From: an uncultured Flavobacteriaceae bacterium
GTDB lineage: Bacteria; Bacteroidota; Bacteroidia; Flavobacteriales; Flavobacteriaceae
Assembly: GCA_943789365.1 (NCBI GenBank)
Contig: CALSTV010000001.1
Location: forward strand, 2,232,001 to 2,296,000
Direction: 5' to 3'
DNA: 64,000 nt
In this document: piece by piece, positions 30,765 to 39,450 of the stretch
Layout of the letters: every line of letters starts with the position of its first letter
Position numbering within the stretch: the first letter of the stretch is position 1
Notes under the pieces: generated by a model
Seen by the model: only the letters and a program-made list of their open reading frames with translations
Told to the model about the DNA's origin: nothing
Databases searched by the model: none
Program-made: the position numbers and the translations under genes

Positions 30765-32231
30765 ATGAATTTTAGGAACTTTTCCCTTCGTATACGTATT
30801 TTCTTTTCAATGATGCTGTTGATATTGTTGACCTATGTCTTGATTGCCTTTACTACGGTTTACCAATACAAACAACAAACGACAAGTTATAACAACAGTC
30901 GATTCGAAAGAAAAGAAGACGCAACACGGTTGAATATAACCTATACATTGAATGAGACGAAATTGCCATTGCGAACGGATCAATTGATTTCGATTTTTGA
31001 AAGTCGTATTTATCAAATAGCTTCGGTGCATAAGGTAAGTATAAAAATATTTGATTTACAAGGTGATTTGTTGTTGAGTTCAGAGCCTACTTCAAAAAAT
31101 GATATGGCTTCACCCGATTCGTTGGAAGTCATAAATTACGACGATCTTTTGCAATTGCGGGTGAAAAAAAGTCATCGTTTGATTCAAGGGATTGATGCAG
31201 ATGGAAAGCGATTACAGTCCTCATTTACCTACCTGTATAATGAATTTCTAGAACCAATAGGGATAATTCAATTACATTATTTACAAGACAATTCAGCCCA
31301 AGACAGGAATTTAAAAGAGTTTTTGATGCGCTTGGGGCTTGTGTATTTGGTTATGTTTATTCTAGCCATAAGTTTTGCCTACTTTTTGTCGAGTTATATA
31401 ACACGATCCCTAAAAACCATTGTCGATAAAATAGGGAAGACAGGTTTGCGTACCCAGAATAAAAAAATAGTCATGGGTAACGCCTCCGTTGAAATTAAAA
31501 AATTGGTATTTGCGTACAACAATATGATAGATCAATTAGAAGAAAGTGCGGAAAAATTAGTTGCTTCGGAAAGAGAACAGGCATGGAGAGAAATGGCCAA
31601 ACAGGTGGCTCACGAAATTAAAAACCCGTTAACCCCTATGCGCTTATCGGTACAAAGTTTTGAACGAAGGTTCGATCCTTTGGATCCAAAAATAAAAGAA
31701 AAGTTAAGGGAATACAGCGAAACACTCATTCAACAAATTGACGTAATGAGTTCTATTGCTTCTGCCTTTTCAGATTTTGCTCAGATGCCTACACAAAAAA
31801 GAGAAAGATTAGAAGTAGTATCTGTCATAAAAATGACCTTGGATATTTTTGCAATTAAGCACATACATTATACATCGAATGTAGAAGAAAGTTATGTTGA
31901 TATTGATAAATCTCAATTAGTTCGTGTAGTTACCAACATTGTGAAAAATGCCATTCAAGCAACACAAGAAGTAAAAAAACCAAAGATAGATGTGTCATTT
32001 ATGGATGCCAAAGATGGTTTTGAGATTGTTGTAACAGATAACGGAATAGGGATAGAAGAAGGTCAAAAACCGCTCATTTTTGAACCGAGGTTTACGACCA
32101 AATCTAGCGGTATGGGGTTAGGATTAGCCATGTCACAAAAAATAATAGAAACCTATGAAGGTACTATTCAGTTTACTTCAACTCTAGGTAAAGGAACGAG
32201 TTTTAGAGTCCATGTTCCAAAAGATAGCTAG
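30765..32231 (+). CDS. NtrY-like sensor histidine kinase
   Basis: A 488-residue membrane kinase. One membrane helix at 10-33, a periplasmic sensor region to about 185, a second helix at 190-212 (YLVMFILAISFAYFLSSYI), a HAMP linker, and then the kinase core. H box: HEIKNPLTPMRLSVQSFERR; N box: VTNIVKNAIQAT; G1: VTDNGIGIEEG; G2: GMGLGLAMSQ. The HEIKNPLTP box with the R-LR-xS pattern is typical of NtrY-type kinases. No response regulator is encoded next to it, so its partner must lie elsewhere. The signal is unknown. Confidence 0.9.
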   Translation: MNFRNFSLRIRIFFSMMLLILLTYVLIAFTTVYQYKQQTTSYNNSRFERKEDATRLNITYTLNETKLPLRTDQLISIFESRIYQIASVHKVSIKIFDLQGDLLLSSEPTSKNDMASPDSLEVINYDDLLQLRVKKSHRLIQGIDADGKRLQSSFTYLYNEFLEPIGIIQLHYLQDNSAQDRNLKEFLMRLGLVYLVMFILAISFAYFLSSYITRSLKTIVDKIGKTGLRTQNKKIVMGNASVEIKKLVFAYNNMIDQLEESAEKLVASEREQAWREMAKQVAHEIKNPLTPMRLSVQSFERRFDPLDPKIKEKLREYSETLIQQIDVMSSIASAFSDFAQMPTQKRERLEVVSVIKMTLDIFAIKHIHYTSNVEESYVDIDKSQLVRVVTNIVKNAIQATQEVKKPKIDVSFMDAKDGFEIVVTDNGIGIEEGQKPLIFEPRFTTKSSGMGLGLAMSQKIIETYEGTIQFTSTLGKGTSFRVHVPKDS

Positions 32232-32248
32232 CAGAATAGTTTTGAGGT

Positions 32249-32280
32249 TTTGCAATAGGGTAGAATAATGTGTATCTTTT
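32249..32280 (+). promoter_or_regulatory. Probable promoter of the enoyl-CoA hydratase gene
   Basis: TTTG (32249-32252), 20 bases, then TATCTTTT (32273-32280), one base off TAnnTTTG. It ends 20 bases before the ATG. Confidence 0.45.
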
Positions 32281-32300
32281 AAAATCTAAAATTTAACTAT

Positions 32301-33080
32301 ATGGAATTTGAAAATATCCTTATTTCTTATCCACAGAAATATATTGCACAGCTCGAAATTAACAGGCCTTCCAAGTTAAACGCTTTGAATCAGGTCACAA
32401 TAGCCTCTTTGAGTCAAGCATTTCACACCTTAGAGAAGGACGATACCATTCGGGTTATAGTTCTTACAGGCGCAGGAGAAAAAGCATTTGTAGCGGGAGC
32501 TGATATCTCAGAATTTGCCCAATATACGAAAGAAGAAGGAACGGCTTTGTCTAGAAAAGGGCATGCATCCTTATTCGATACGATTGCTAATTTAAACAAG
32601 CCTGTCATAGCAGCGATTAATGGTTTTGCGTTGGGGGGAGGATTGGAATTGGCAATGGCTTGTCACTTTAGATTGGCCTCTGAGAATGCAAAAATGGGAC
32701 TTCCAGAAGTTTCTTTAGGACTTATTCCTGGTTATGGAGGAACACAGCGCTTACCACAGTTAATTGGAAAAGGGAGGGCAATGGAGATGATGTTGACAGG
32801 AGCAATGATTACTGCTGATAAAGCCCTGTCCTTTGGTTTGGTGAATCATGTAGTAGCGAAAGAAGAATTGCTTACGAATTGTTTGAAAATTGCAGAAAAG
32901 ATTCTGGCAAATTCTCCAAAAGCAGCTTCACAAATAATCCGCGCTGTCAATGCGGGTTATCAAACCAAGACAGATGGTTTTGAAATTGAAATTCAATCTT
33001 TTGGTGATTGTTTTGGGACAGAGGATTTTAAAGAAGGGACACAGGCCTTTCTTCAAAAAAGAAAGCCAAATTTTTCATAA
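32301..33080 (+). CDS. Enoyl-CoA hydratase/isomerase (crotonase)
   Basis: A 259-residue crotonase-fold enzyme. Oxyanion hole residues are in AFVAGADISEF and GFALGGGLELAMACHFRLAS. Both catalytic glutamates of true hydratases are present, one in GLELAMAC and one in MGLPEVSLGLIPGYGGTQRL. It probably hydrates short-chain trans-2-enoyl-CoA in fatty acid or amino acid breakdown. It has its own promoter and no pathway partners nearby, so the exact substrate is unclear. Confidence 0.9.
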   Translation: MEFENILISYPQKYIAQLEINRPSKLNALNQVTIASLSQAFHTLEKDDTIRVIVLTGAGEKAFVAGADISEFAQYTKEEGTALSRKGHASLFDTIANLNKPVIAAINGFALGGGLELAMACHFRLASENAKMGLPEVSLGLIPGYGGTQRLPQLIGKGRAMEMMLTGAMITADKALSFGLVNHVVAKEELLTNCLKIAEKILANSPKAASQIIRAVNAGYQTKTDGFEIEIQSFGDCFGTEDFKEGTQAFLQKRKPNFS

Positions 33081-33140
33081 ATTATGAATTTTGTGTTAGA
33101 ACTTGTAACTTTTAAACTGTTATTTCACTGGTTAAACAGG

Positions 33141-33148
33141 TATCTTTG
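33141..33148 (+). promoter_or_regulatory. Putative -7 box for the sulfatase gene
   Basis: TATCTTTG is a perfect TAnnTTTG match 22 bases before the ATG. A clear -33 TTTG is missing. Confidence 0.4.
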
Positions 33149-33170
33149 AATTGAATTTAATCGATTTTCA

Positions 33171-34649
33171 ATGTATATTACAAAGCGTTTAGTAGGACTC
33201 ATGATGTTACTTGTGTTTCAAGTAGCTCACACACAAAATAGACCCAATATCATATTGATGATGGCCGATGACTTAGGCTGGGGAGATACAGGATACAACG
33301 GAAACAAAATCATTAAAACACCTTATTTAGATCAAATGGCGGCTGAAGGAGTTCAAATGAAACGATTTTATGCTGCTTCTGCTGTGTGTTCACCAACTCG
33401 AGCTAGTGTATTAACAGGTAGAAATCCATATAGAACAGGAGTTTTTACTGCAAACAAAGGAATTTTAAGGCCGGAGGAAACCACTTTGGTGGAAATTCTG
33501 AAAGCAGAAGGTTACGCAACGGGGCATTTTGGGAAATGGCATTTGGGAACGCTAACACACACAGAAAGAGAATCGAACCGTGGGAAACCCGGTAACTTAA
33601 AAGAATTCAATCCACCTGTATTGCACGGTTATGACAATGCTTTTGTCACAGAGGCGAAAGTACCTACCTATAACCCAATGGTTAATACGGATATTAAAAA
33701 ACCGAATTCAGAAAAGAACGGAACACCTTATGGTACGCCATATCGAGATATAGACGGTAAAAAAGTGACAGAGAACTTAGATGGTGATGACAGTCGTGTT
33801 ATTATGGATCGGGTCTTGCCATTTGTAAAACAAGCAAAAAAAGAGAAGAAACCTTTTGTGGCAATTGTTTGGTTTCATACCCCACATAAGCCATGTGTTG
33901 CTGGACCTAAACATTTGGCACTATATAAAGATCAGCCCTTATCAATGCAGCATTATGGGGGGTGTATTACAGCAATGGACGAACAAATTGGAAGATTGAG
34001 AAACTTTTTAAACAAAGAAGGTCTTGCGAACAATACCATGCTTACCTTCTGTAGTGATAATGGACCTGAAAATGGCAATCCTGGGTCGTCTGGGCCATTT
34101 AGAGAACGCAAACGATCAATGCATGAAGGTGGAATTCGCGTACCAGGACTTATGGTTTGGCCAGCAAAAATTAAGCAGCCAATTGTGAGTAATCAGCCTT
34201 TTGTGACTTCCGATTATTTGCCTACAATTTTAGATGCGTTAGGTCTGGAGGTAGATCCAAAAATTGAATTAGATGGTGAAAGTATGTTGCCTATTTTATT
34301 GGGGAAGAAGCAAACAAGGTCGGAAGCAGTTACTTGTATGTTGTCTTCCAAGTTGAGTGCTCAGGATGCACAGTATAAGATATATGCAGAAAACAAAATC
34401 TTCGAATTGTACGATATGCAAAAGGATTCCTTGGAAACGAGAGATTTAGCATTGGAAAAACCAGAAATTTTGGAAGCGATGAAGACACAGTATATGTCGT
34501 GGTTGTCATCTGTCAAATCTAGTTTTGAAGGACAGGAATATGGGGTCAAGTCTGTAGAAAGAATGAAACAACGTTGGGAATCGCCATTGACAAAAACAAC
34601 TAAAAAGAAACAGGTAAAGAAAAAAAAGAAAAGTAAATCCGAATTGTGA
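33171..34649 (+). CDS. Secreted arylsulfatase-type sulfatase
   Basis: A 492-residue sulfatase (type I, formylglycine-dependent). After a signal peptide (to about residue 22) come the metal-binding aspartates in MMADDLGWGDTGYNGN and the modification site C73-S-P-T-R77 in the motif ASAVCSPTRASVLTGR. Further family motifs are GHFGKWHLG and FCSDNGPENGN. The C terminus is a Lys-rich tail of about 20 residues. Such enzymes remove sulfate from glycans or small molecules; marine Bacteroidota use them on algal polysaccharides, but no glycan-degradation genes are adjacent. The stop codon directly abuts the stop of the convergent HD gene. Confidence 0.92.
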   Translation: MYITKRLVGLMMLLVFQVAHTQNRPNIILMMADDLGWGDTGYNGNKIIKTPYLDQMAAEGVQMKRFYAASAVCSPTRASVLTGRNPYRTGVFTANKGILRPEETTLVEILKAEGYATGHFGKWHLGTLTHTERESNRGKPGNLKEFNPPVLHGYDNAFVTEAKVPTYNPMVNTDIKKPNSEKNGTPYGTPYRDIDGKKVTENLDGDDSRVIMDRVLPFVKQAKKEKKPFVAIVWFHTPHKPCVAGPKHLALYKDQPLSMQHYGGCITAMDEQIGRLRNFLNKEGLANNTMLTFCSDNGPENGNPGSSGPFRERKRSMHEGGIRVPGLMVWPAKIKQPIVSNQPFVTSDYLPTILDALGLEVDPKIELDGESMLPILLGKKQTRSEAVTCMLSSKLSAQDAQYKIYAENKIFELYDMQKDSLETRDLALEKPEILEAMKTQYMSWLSSVKSSFEGQEYGVKSVERMKQRWESPLTKTTKKKQVKKKKKSKSEL

Positions 34650-35303
34650 TTACTGATCGCCATTCCATTCTAAACGGAATTGTTCAAGGTAGGCCTCCAT
34701 ATATCTATGTCTTTTTTCTGCGATTTTTTTTCCAGTAATCGTTTTCATTTTGTCTTTTAAAAGCAATAATTTTTCGTAAAAATGATTCAAGCTTGGTGCT
34801 GTTGAATTTTTGTATTCCTCTTTGGTCATTTCTAAATTAGGTTTGATATCTGGGTCATAGATAGCTCTGTCTTTATAGCCACCATAGTGGAAACAGCGGG
34901 CAATACCAATGGCACCTATAGCGTCCAATCTGTCTGCATCTTGAACTACCGCTAGTTCTGCAGAGTGAAAAGATTGCTCAAAGTTTCCGCCTTTAAACGA
35001 TATGTTTTCAATGATGCGCACAACGTGCTCAATACTAGGTGTAGAAACATGCTGACTTAATAAGAATCTAGCGGCAATTTTTGGGCCAATGGTTTCATCG
35101 CCATTGTGAAATTTTGAATCGGCAATATCATGTAACAAAGCGCCTAATTGTACAATCAGAATATCGACATTTTCGTCTTTGGCAATTAAGAGTGCATTAT
35201 TGTATACGCGTAGAATATGGAACCAATCATGTCCTCCTTCAGCTTTTTCTAACTGGTTTTTTACAAAATTCTTGGTGTTCTCAAGTAGTTGTTCTGTGTT
35301 CAT
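34650..35303 (-). CDS. HD-domain phosphohydrolase
   Basis: A 217-residue protein of the HD superfamily (YedJ-like). The metal ligands are visible in GGHDWFHILRVYNNA, LGALLHDIADSKFH and AVVQDADRLDAIGAIGIAR. I use the ATG at 35301-35303 (MNTEQLL) in place of one nine codons upstream. It probably hydrolyses a nucleotide or phosphorylated metabolite; the substrate is not predictable. It is convergent with the sulfatase gene with no gap and no terminator between. Confidence 0.88.
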   Translation of the reverse strand: MNTEQLLENTKNFVKNQLEKAEGGHDWFHILRVYNNALLIAKDENVDILIVQLGALLHDIADSKFHNGDETIGPKIAARFLLSQHVSTPSIEHVVRIIENISFKGGNFEQSFHSAELAVVQDADRLDAIGAIGIARCFHYGGYKDRAIYDPDIKPNLEMTKEEYKNSTAPSLNHFYEKLLLLKDKMKTITGKKIAEKRHRYMEAYLEQFRLEWNGDQ

Positions 35304-35351
35304 TTTGTAAAATAACGGAATAAATAGCAAACGACAGAAATTTCAAAATAC

Positions 35352-35359
35352 TATATTTG
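35352..35359 (+). promoter_or_regulatory. Putative -7 box for tsaB
   Basis: TATATTTG matches TAnnTTTG, 31 bases before the GTG start. No clear -33 box. Confidence 0.4.
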
Positions 35360-35389
35360 CATTTTTAGAATTAGAACAAAACGATTAGC

Positions 35390-36067
35390 GTGGGTTATAT
35401 CTTAAATTTTGAAACAGCAACTAAAAACTGCTCAGTAAGTATTAGCAAGGCTGGTAAACTGATTGCCTTTGAAGAGTTGAACACGGGTGGCTATTCTCAT
35501 GCCGAAAAATTACATGTTTTTATAGAACAGGTCTTGCAAAAAGCAGGGATTGCTTTTTCTGATTTGGTAGCGGTATGTGTAGGGAAAGGACCGGGATCTT
35601 ATACCGGTTTACGAATAGGCGTATCGGCTGCAAAAGGAATTTGTTTTGCATTGGATATCCCGCTGATTGCCATAGAGACATTAGAAATTTTGGCGTATTC
35701 TCAGTCCGTTACTGAAGGGGTTCTTGTTCCGATGTTAGATGCCAGGCGCATGGAGGTGTATAGTGCTGTTTTTGCTAGTGATGGCAAAAAAATTAGAGAG
35801 ACGAAAGCCGAGGTGATAACTGCTGAATCGTTTGATAACTATTTGTTAAATGGCAAAGTAACATTGCTCGGAGACGGTGCTGAAAAATGCAAGGATGTTC
35901 TCAAACATGAGCACCTTGAATTTATTGAGAATCGATATCCTTCTGCAAAGGATATGATAGTATTGTCATTTGAAAAATTTAAAAATGAGGAATTTGAAGA
36001 CGTCGCTTATTTCGAGCCTTTTTATTTAAAAGATTTTGTGGGAACTAAACCTAAAAAAAGAACCTGA
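35390..36067 (+). CDS. tsaB: tRNA threonylcarbamoyladenosine biosynthesis protein TsaB
   Basis: A 225-residue ASKHA-fold protein. ILNFETATKNCSVSI at the start, GKGPGSYTGLRIGVSAAKG (family signature) and VLVPMLDARRMEVYSAVF fit TsaB/YeaZ, the non-catalytic partner of TsaD in making t6A37 of tRNAs. The start codon is GTG at 35390; no ATG is available in the right place. It stands alone before the polysaccharide cluster. Confidence 0.93.
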   Translation: MGYILNFETATKNCSVSISKAGKLIAFEELNTGGYSHAEKLHVFIEQVLQKAGIAFSDLVAVCVGKGPGSYTGLRIGVSAAKGICFALDIPLIAIETLEILAYSQSVTEGVLVPMLDARRMEVYSAVFASDGKKIRETKAEVITAESFDNYLLNGKVTLLGDGAEKCKDVLKHEHLEFIENRYPSAKDMIVLSFEKFKNEEFEDVAYFEPFYLKDFVGTKPKKRT

Positions 36068-36327
36068 AATACAGGGTGTTGGGGTTTAGTTGTTTTTTTT
36101 CTTTTCTGTGTATACTAAACTTTATAGTTTAACGTTAGTATAAACAATTGTATCTAACTATTTATTGGTCACCTAGCCGTGAATACCCCTCCAATTATCT
36201 GAGATTTTGTACATGATTTTATGTTGATTAAAATAAGATTTTTTGCTGTTATCTATAGTAAAATTACTTATTTTTACGCTTGGTAAATTCAAATATTCTG
36301 TGATTTATATCAGGATATGAAATACGG
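36068..36327. promoter_or_regulatory. Upstream region of the polysaccharide cluster with an inverted repeat
   Basis: A 260-base spacer. TATACTAA (36111-36118) and TTAGTATA (36135-36142) are inverted, with a nested AAACT/AGTTT pair inside, giving a 32-base palindromic site that could be an operator or a stem. A weak promoter reading is TTTG at 36242-36245, 23 bases, then TATTTTTA at 36269-36276, 52 bases before the ATG of the antiterminator gene. Confidence 0.4.
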
Positions 36328-36852
36328 ATGATGGAAACTGTAAAAACAAACGAAAAGGAAAAATGGTATGCGCTGGTCTGCAAGTCTAAAGCAGAGAAAA
36401 AAGTGTACGCTAGAATTTCAGCACAAGGTTTTCATGCCTATCTTCCTTTAGTAGTAACGGTAAAACAATGGAGTGATCGCAAGAAAAAGATTGAAAGCCC
36501 ATTAATTCCTTCCTATGTTTTTGTAAAAACCCAAGAAAAAAACTTGGTGCAATGCCTCCAGGATATAGGAGTTGTACGTGTTTTTAAGTATTTGAAAAAA
36601 CCTGCAATTATCCAAGATACTGAGATTGAAACCCTGCAGATATTGGCGAATGATGCTGAGAATATAGCTTTAGTAGATGGAACTCGTTTTGAAAAAGGAG
36701 AACAAGTGAAAATTGTAAAAGGGCCTTTTGAAGGTTTACAAGCTACTTGTGTGCAATTTCAAGGCAAACACAGAATAATAATTAGAACACTCGCATTGGG
36801 CGTTACGATTGAAGTAAATATTCCGATGAGTTTTGTTGAAAAAATAAAATAA
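36328..36852 (+). CDS. UpxY-type NusG-like transcription antiterminator
   Basis: A 174-residue NusG paralogue. The NGN domain reads KWYALVCKSKAEKKVYARI...GFHAYLPLVVTVKQWSDRKKK...PLIPSYVFVK, and the C-terminal KOW motif is EQVKIVKGPFEGLQATCVQF. In Bacteroides, UpxY proteins are encoded first in each capsule locus and prevent premature termination in that locus; RfaH does the same in enterobacteria. This gene is first in the exopolysaccharide cluster here, so the same role is inferred. A hairpin terminator follows it, and a candidate target element lies in the next leader. Confidence 0.9.
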   Translation: MMETVKTNEKEKWYALVCKSKAEKKVYARISAQGFHAYLPLVVTVKQWSDRKKKIESPLIPSYVFVKTQEKNLVQCLQDIGVVRVFKYLKKPAIIQDTEIETLQILANDAENIALVDGTRFEKGEQVKIVKGPFEGLQATCVQFQGKHRIIIRTLALGVTIEVNIPMSFVEKIK

Positions 36853-36854
36853 CT

Positions 36855-36877
36855 AAAACAGTTTATAACTGTTTTTA
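36855..36877 (+). terminator. Hairpin terminator after the antiterminator gene
   Basis: Nine-bp stem AAAACAGTT / AACTGTTTT with a TAT loop, ending in five T's. It lies directly downstream of the antiterminator stop, inside the leader of the export gene, so read-through control there is plausible. Confidence 0.65.
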
Positions 36878-36888
36878 TAGAAGAATGC

Positions 36889-36932
36889 CTAAGTGATTTC
36901 TACTGAATAGTGGGACTTACAAGGGCGAAGCC
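36889..36932 (+). ncRNA. Two-hairpin leader element, copy 1 (candidate antiterminator target)
   Basis: Outer stem TAAGT (36890-36894) / ACTTA (36915-36919) encloses an inner hairpin CTACT-GAAT-AGTGG (36900-36913). Right after comes a second hairpin GGC-GAA-GCC (36924-36932). A second copy with the same order and a conserved GGGACTTACAA core and GCGAAGC loop, but different stem bases, occurs at 56946-56991. It lies 98 bases before the export gene start. Confidence 0.55.
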
Positions 36933-37029
36933 GTTTTTTACCTAAACGAAATAAAAAAATAGAATTAAAATGTTTACAGTTGAAAATTTGAACTGACAAA
37001 CAAGAATTAAAGATTAAACTCTCATAGAT

Positions 37030-39441
37030 ATGAAATACTGGATATTGGCGTTATTGCTAACCTTTTCTGTTTGGAATAACCATACGATTTACGCACAGAA
37101 CGTTTCCGCTAGTCAGATGGCAAATGTAAATATTGATGATCTGTCAGACGAACAAATCCTCGCCTATTGGGAACGTGCACAAGCTGAAGGATATACAATG
37201 GAACAGCTAGAAGTGATAGCAAAGTCACGTGGGGTGTCTGCGGTGCAAATCTCTAAACTGAAAAGACGTATCACTGCATTGCGATATGCTGACACAGAGG
37301 AAGGAGCTTATGAAGGTGATTTGTCTAAAGAAGATTTCGAAGTTGGTGTTTTTGGTTTGGATGGAACTGAGCAGGATGAAATGGTTGAGAAAAATGATTT
37401 ATTCGGATATGACTTTTTTAGCAACCCAAGTATTTCCTTTACGCCCAACATGAATTTGGCGACTCCCCAAAACTACCAACTTGGACCCGGAGATGAGATA
37501 TTAATTGATATCTGGGGAGCAGCTGAGAGTAATTACAGAAAACAAGTAGATAAAGAAGGCGCTATTCATATTGAAAATGTTGGTCCTGTCTATGTAAGTG
37601 GTTTGACTGTAGACAAAGCAAAATCAAAAATCACCTCCTATCTTAAGAAAATTTATAGTGGGATTGGTGCAAGCGGTGATAGTTACAACAAAGTGAATGC
37701 AGATATTTCCTTAGCAGGAGTACGTACCGTACAAGTGAATATCATAGGAGAGGTAAAGGTACCTGGAACCTACTCGTTAAGTGCACTGTCATCTGTATTG
37801 AATGCCTTATATGCAGCAGGTGGACCTACCGAAAACGGAACCTTTAGAACTGTTAAATTGGTGAGAGAGGGAAAACCATTTCAAGAATTTGATATTTATA
37901 AATATCTAATCGAGGGCTCTGAAAAAGGAAATGTATTGCTTAGGGATCAAGACGTCATCATAATTAAGCCGTACGAAAATAAGGTTGTAGTTGCGGGTGA
38001 GGTAAAAAGACCCGGTGTATATGAGGTGAAAGAAGGAGAAACCATTTCAGATTTGGTTTCGTATTTTAGTGGTTTTACTGCCGATGCTTATAAAAACAGG
38101 TTGCTAGTAGAGCGTATCGATGGCAAGGAGAGGGAAGTACATGAAATTGAGTTGGAAAAACAATCTGGTTTTGTGCTGCACGATGGAGATTCTATCAATG
38201 TAGGTAGGGTTATAGATCGTTATAAAAACAGAGTGAGTATCAACGGGGCAGTGTATAGAGAAGGGAATTACCAATTGAAAGAAGGTCTTACCTTGCTAGA
38301 ATTGATTGAAAAAGCCGATGGCGTAAAAGAAGATGCCTTTCTAGATAGAGGGATCATTTATAGAACCATTGACGGTGTGAGAGAAGAGGTAGTTTCGTTT
38401 TCAGTTGAAAAAATATTAGACAAGACTACAAACATCGTTTTGAAAAGAGAAGATAGTATCCAAGTATATGGTAAACAATCTTTAAAGGAAGCGTATACAA
38501 TAGCGATTGATGGAGCGGTAAACAATCCGGTAGAGATTGTCTTCCGCGAAAAGATGAGTATAGAAGATTTTATTGCCATTGCCGGCGGTTACAAAGAAGG
38601 CGCCGATCCAGCAGTAATTGATGTGGCTCGTAGAGTCATTGATAGTAGTTTTACAACACTGAGTCAGAACATCAAACGTTCAAGTACTGTGAATTTAGAA
38701 GTGAATAATTCCGATTCTTTTTATTTAGAACCGTTTGATAAAGTATCTGTTCGCTATTCAAAAGGTTACAATAAAAAAGTTCAGGCAACCATAAAAGGAG
38801 AGGTTAGTTATCCTGGAAACTATGTGATTATAGACAAAGATGAACGCATTTCAGATTTGATTGAAAAAGCTGGTGGATTTTCACCATTTGCCTACATCAA
38901 AGGAGCAACATTGATACGTAGAGCAACGACTTCAGCTGAAAGAGAACAGTTGAAAATGTTGAAAGAATTGATTGTCAAAGATTCGATGTCTACAGATATT
39001 GCCAACAAGACGGTGTTTATGATCGGAATCGATTTGGAGGAAATTCTCGATGAAAAAGGAAAACGTTCGAAATACGATTTGATACTGAAATCAGGAGATG
39101 TCCTAGTCATTCCTTCTGAAAAACAAACGGTTGCTGTGCAAGGTGAAGTGTTAATGCCAACCTTGATTCGTTATGAAAAGTCGAAATCACTCAAGGAATA
39201 CATCAACAATTCAGGAGGCTTTTCGGAAAAAGCCAAAAAAAGAAAGACCTATGTGGTGTATGCAAATGGAGACGTAAAGAGTACGAAAAGATTCTTGTGG
39301 ATAAAAAATTATCCAAAGATAGAACCTGGCGCTATCATATTAGTACCAAAGAGCGAACCCAAGAAAAAGGTGACTTTGGCAGAATTTGTCGGATTGAGTT
39401 CGGCCCTGCTGAGTTTGGCTTTATTAATTCAAACTTTATAA
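37030..39441 (+). CDS. SLBB-domain polysaccharide export protein (Wza-like)
   Basis: An 803-residue outer-membrane export protein. A signal peptide (to about residue 22) is followed by a polar region with a SAP-like stretch (DDLSDEQILAYWERAQAEG). Then comes the polysaccharide export domain (YQLGPGDEILIDIWGAAESNYRKQVDKEGAIHIENVGPVYVSGL) and repeated SLBB domains (for example VNIIGEVKVPGTYSLSALSSVLNALYAAGG, VVAGEVKRPGVYEVKEGETISDLV). The C terminus ends in a hydrophobic helix (FVGLSSALLSLALLIQTL). It is longer than classical Wza (~380) because of about six SLBB repeats, which is usual for Bacteroidota. It should form the outer-membrane channel of the cluster. Confidence 0.92.
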   Translation: MKYWILALLLTFSVWNNHTIYAQNVSASQMANVNIDDLSDEQILAYWERAQAEGYTMEQLEVIAKSRGVSAVQISKLKRRITALRYADTEEGAYEGDLSKEDFEVGVFGLDGTEQDEMVEKNDLFGYDFFSNPSISFTPNMNLATPQNYQLGPGDEILIDIWGAAESNYRKQVDKEGAIHIENVGPVYVSGLTVDKAKSKITSYLKKIYSGIGASGDSYNKVNADISLAGVRTVQVNIIGEVKVPGTYSLSALSSVLNALYAAGGPTENGTFRTVKLVREGKPFQEFDIYKYLIEGSEKGNVLLRDQDVIIIKPYENKVVVAGEVKRPGVYEVKEGETISDLVSYFSGFTADAYKNRLLVERIDGKEREVHEIELEKQSGFVLHDGDSINVGRVIDRYKNRVSINGAVYREGNYQLKEGLTLLELIEKADGVKEDAFLDRGIIYRTIDGVREEVVSFSVEKILDKTTNIVLKREDSIQVYGKQSLKEAYTIAIDGAVNNPVEIVFREKMSIEDFIAIAGGYKEGADPAVIDVARRVIDSSFTTLSQNIKRSSTVNLEVNNSDSFYLEPFDKVSVRYSKGYNKKVQATIKGEVSYPGNYVIIDKDERISDLIEKAGGFSPFAYIKGATLIRRATTSAEREQLKMLKELIVKDSMSTDIANKTVFMIGIDLEEILDEKGKRSKYDLILKSGDVLVIPSEKQTVAVQGEVLMPTLIRYEKSKSLKEYINNSGGFSEKAKKRKTYVVYANGDVKSTKRFLWIKNYPKIEPGAIILVPKSEPKKKVTLAEFVGLSSALLSLALLIQTL

Positions 39442-39450
39442 ATATACGGT

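Noticed and set aside
33081-33170. Possible tRNA or small RNA gene in the short gaps of the housekeeping region
   Set aside because: I found no cloverleaf-like arrangement or conserved T-loop in any gap I read; the gaps are explained by promoters and short hairpins.
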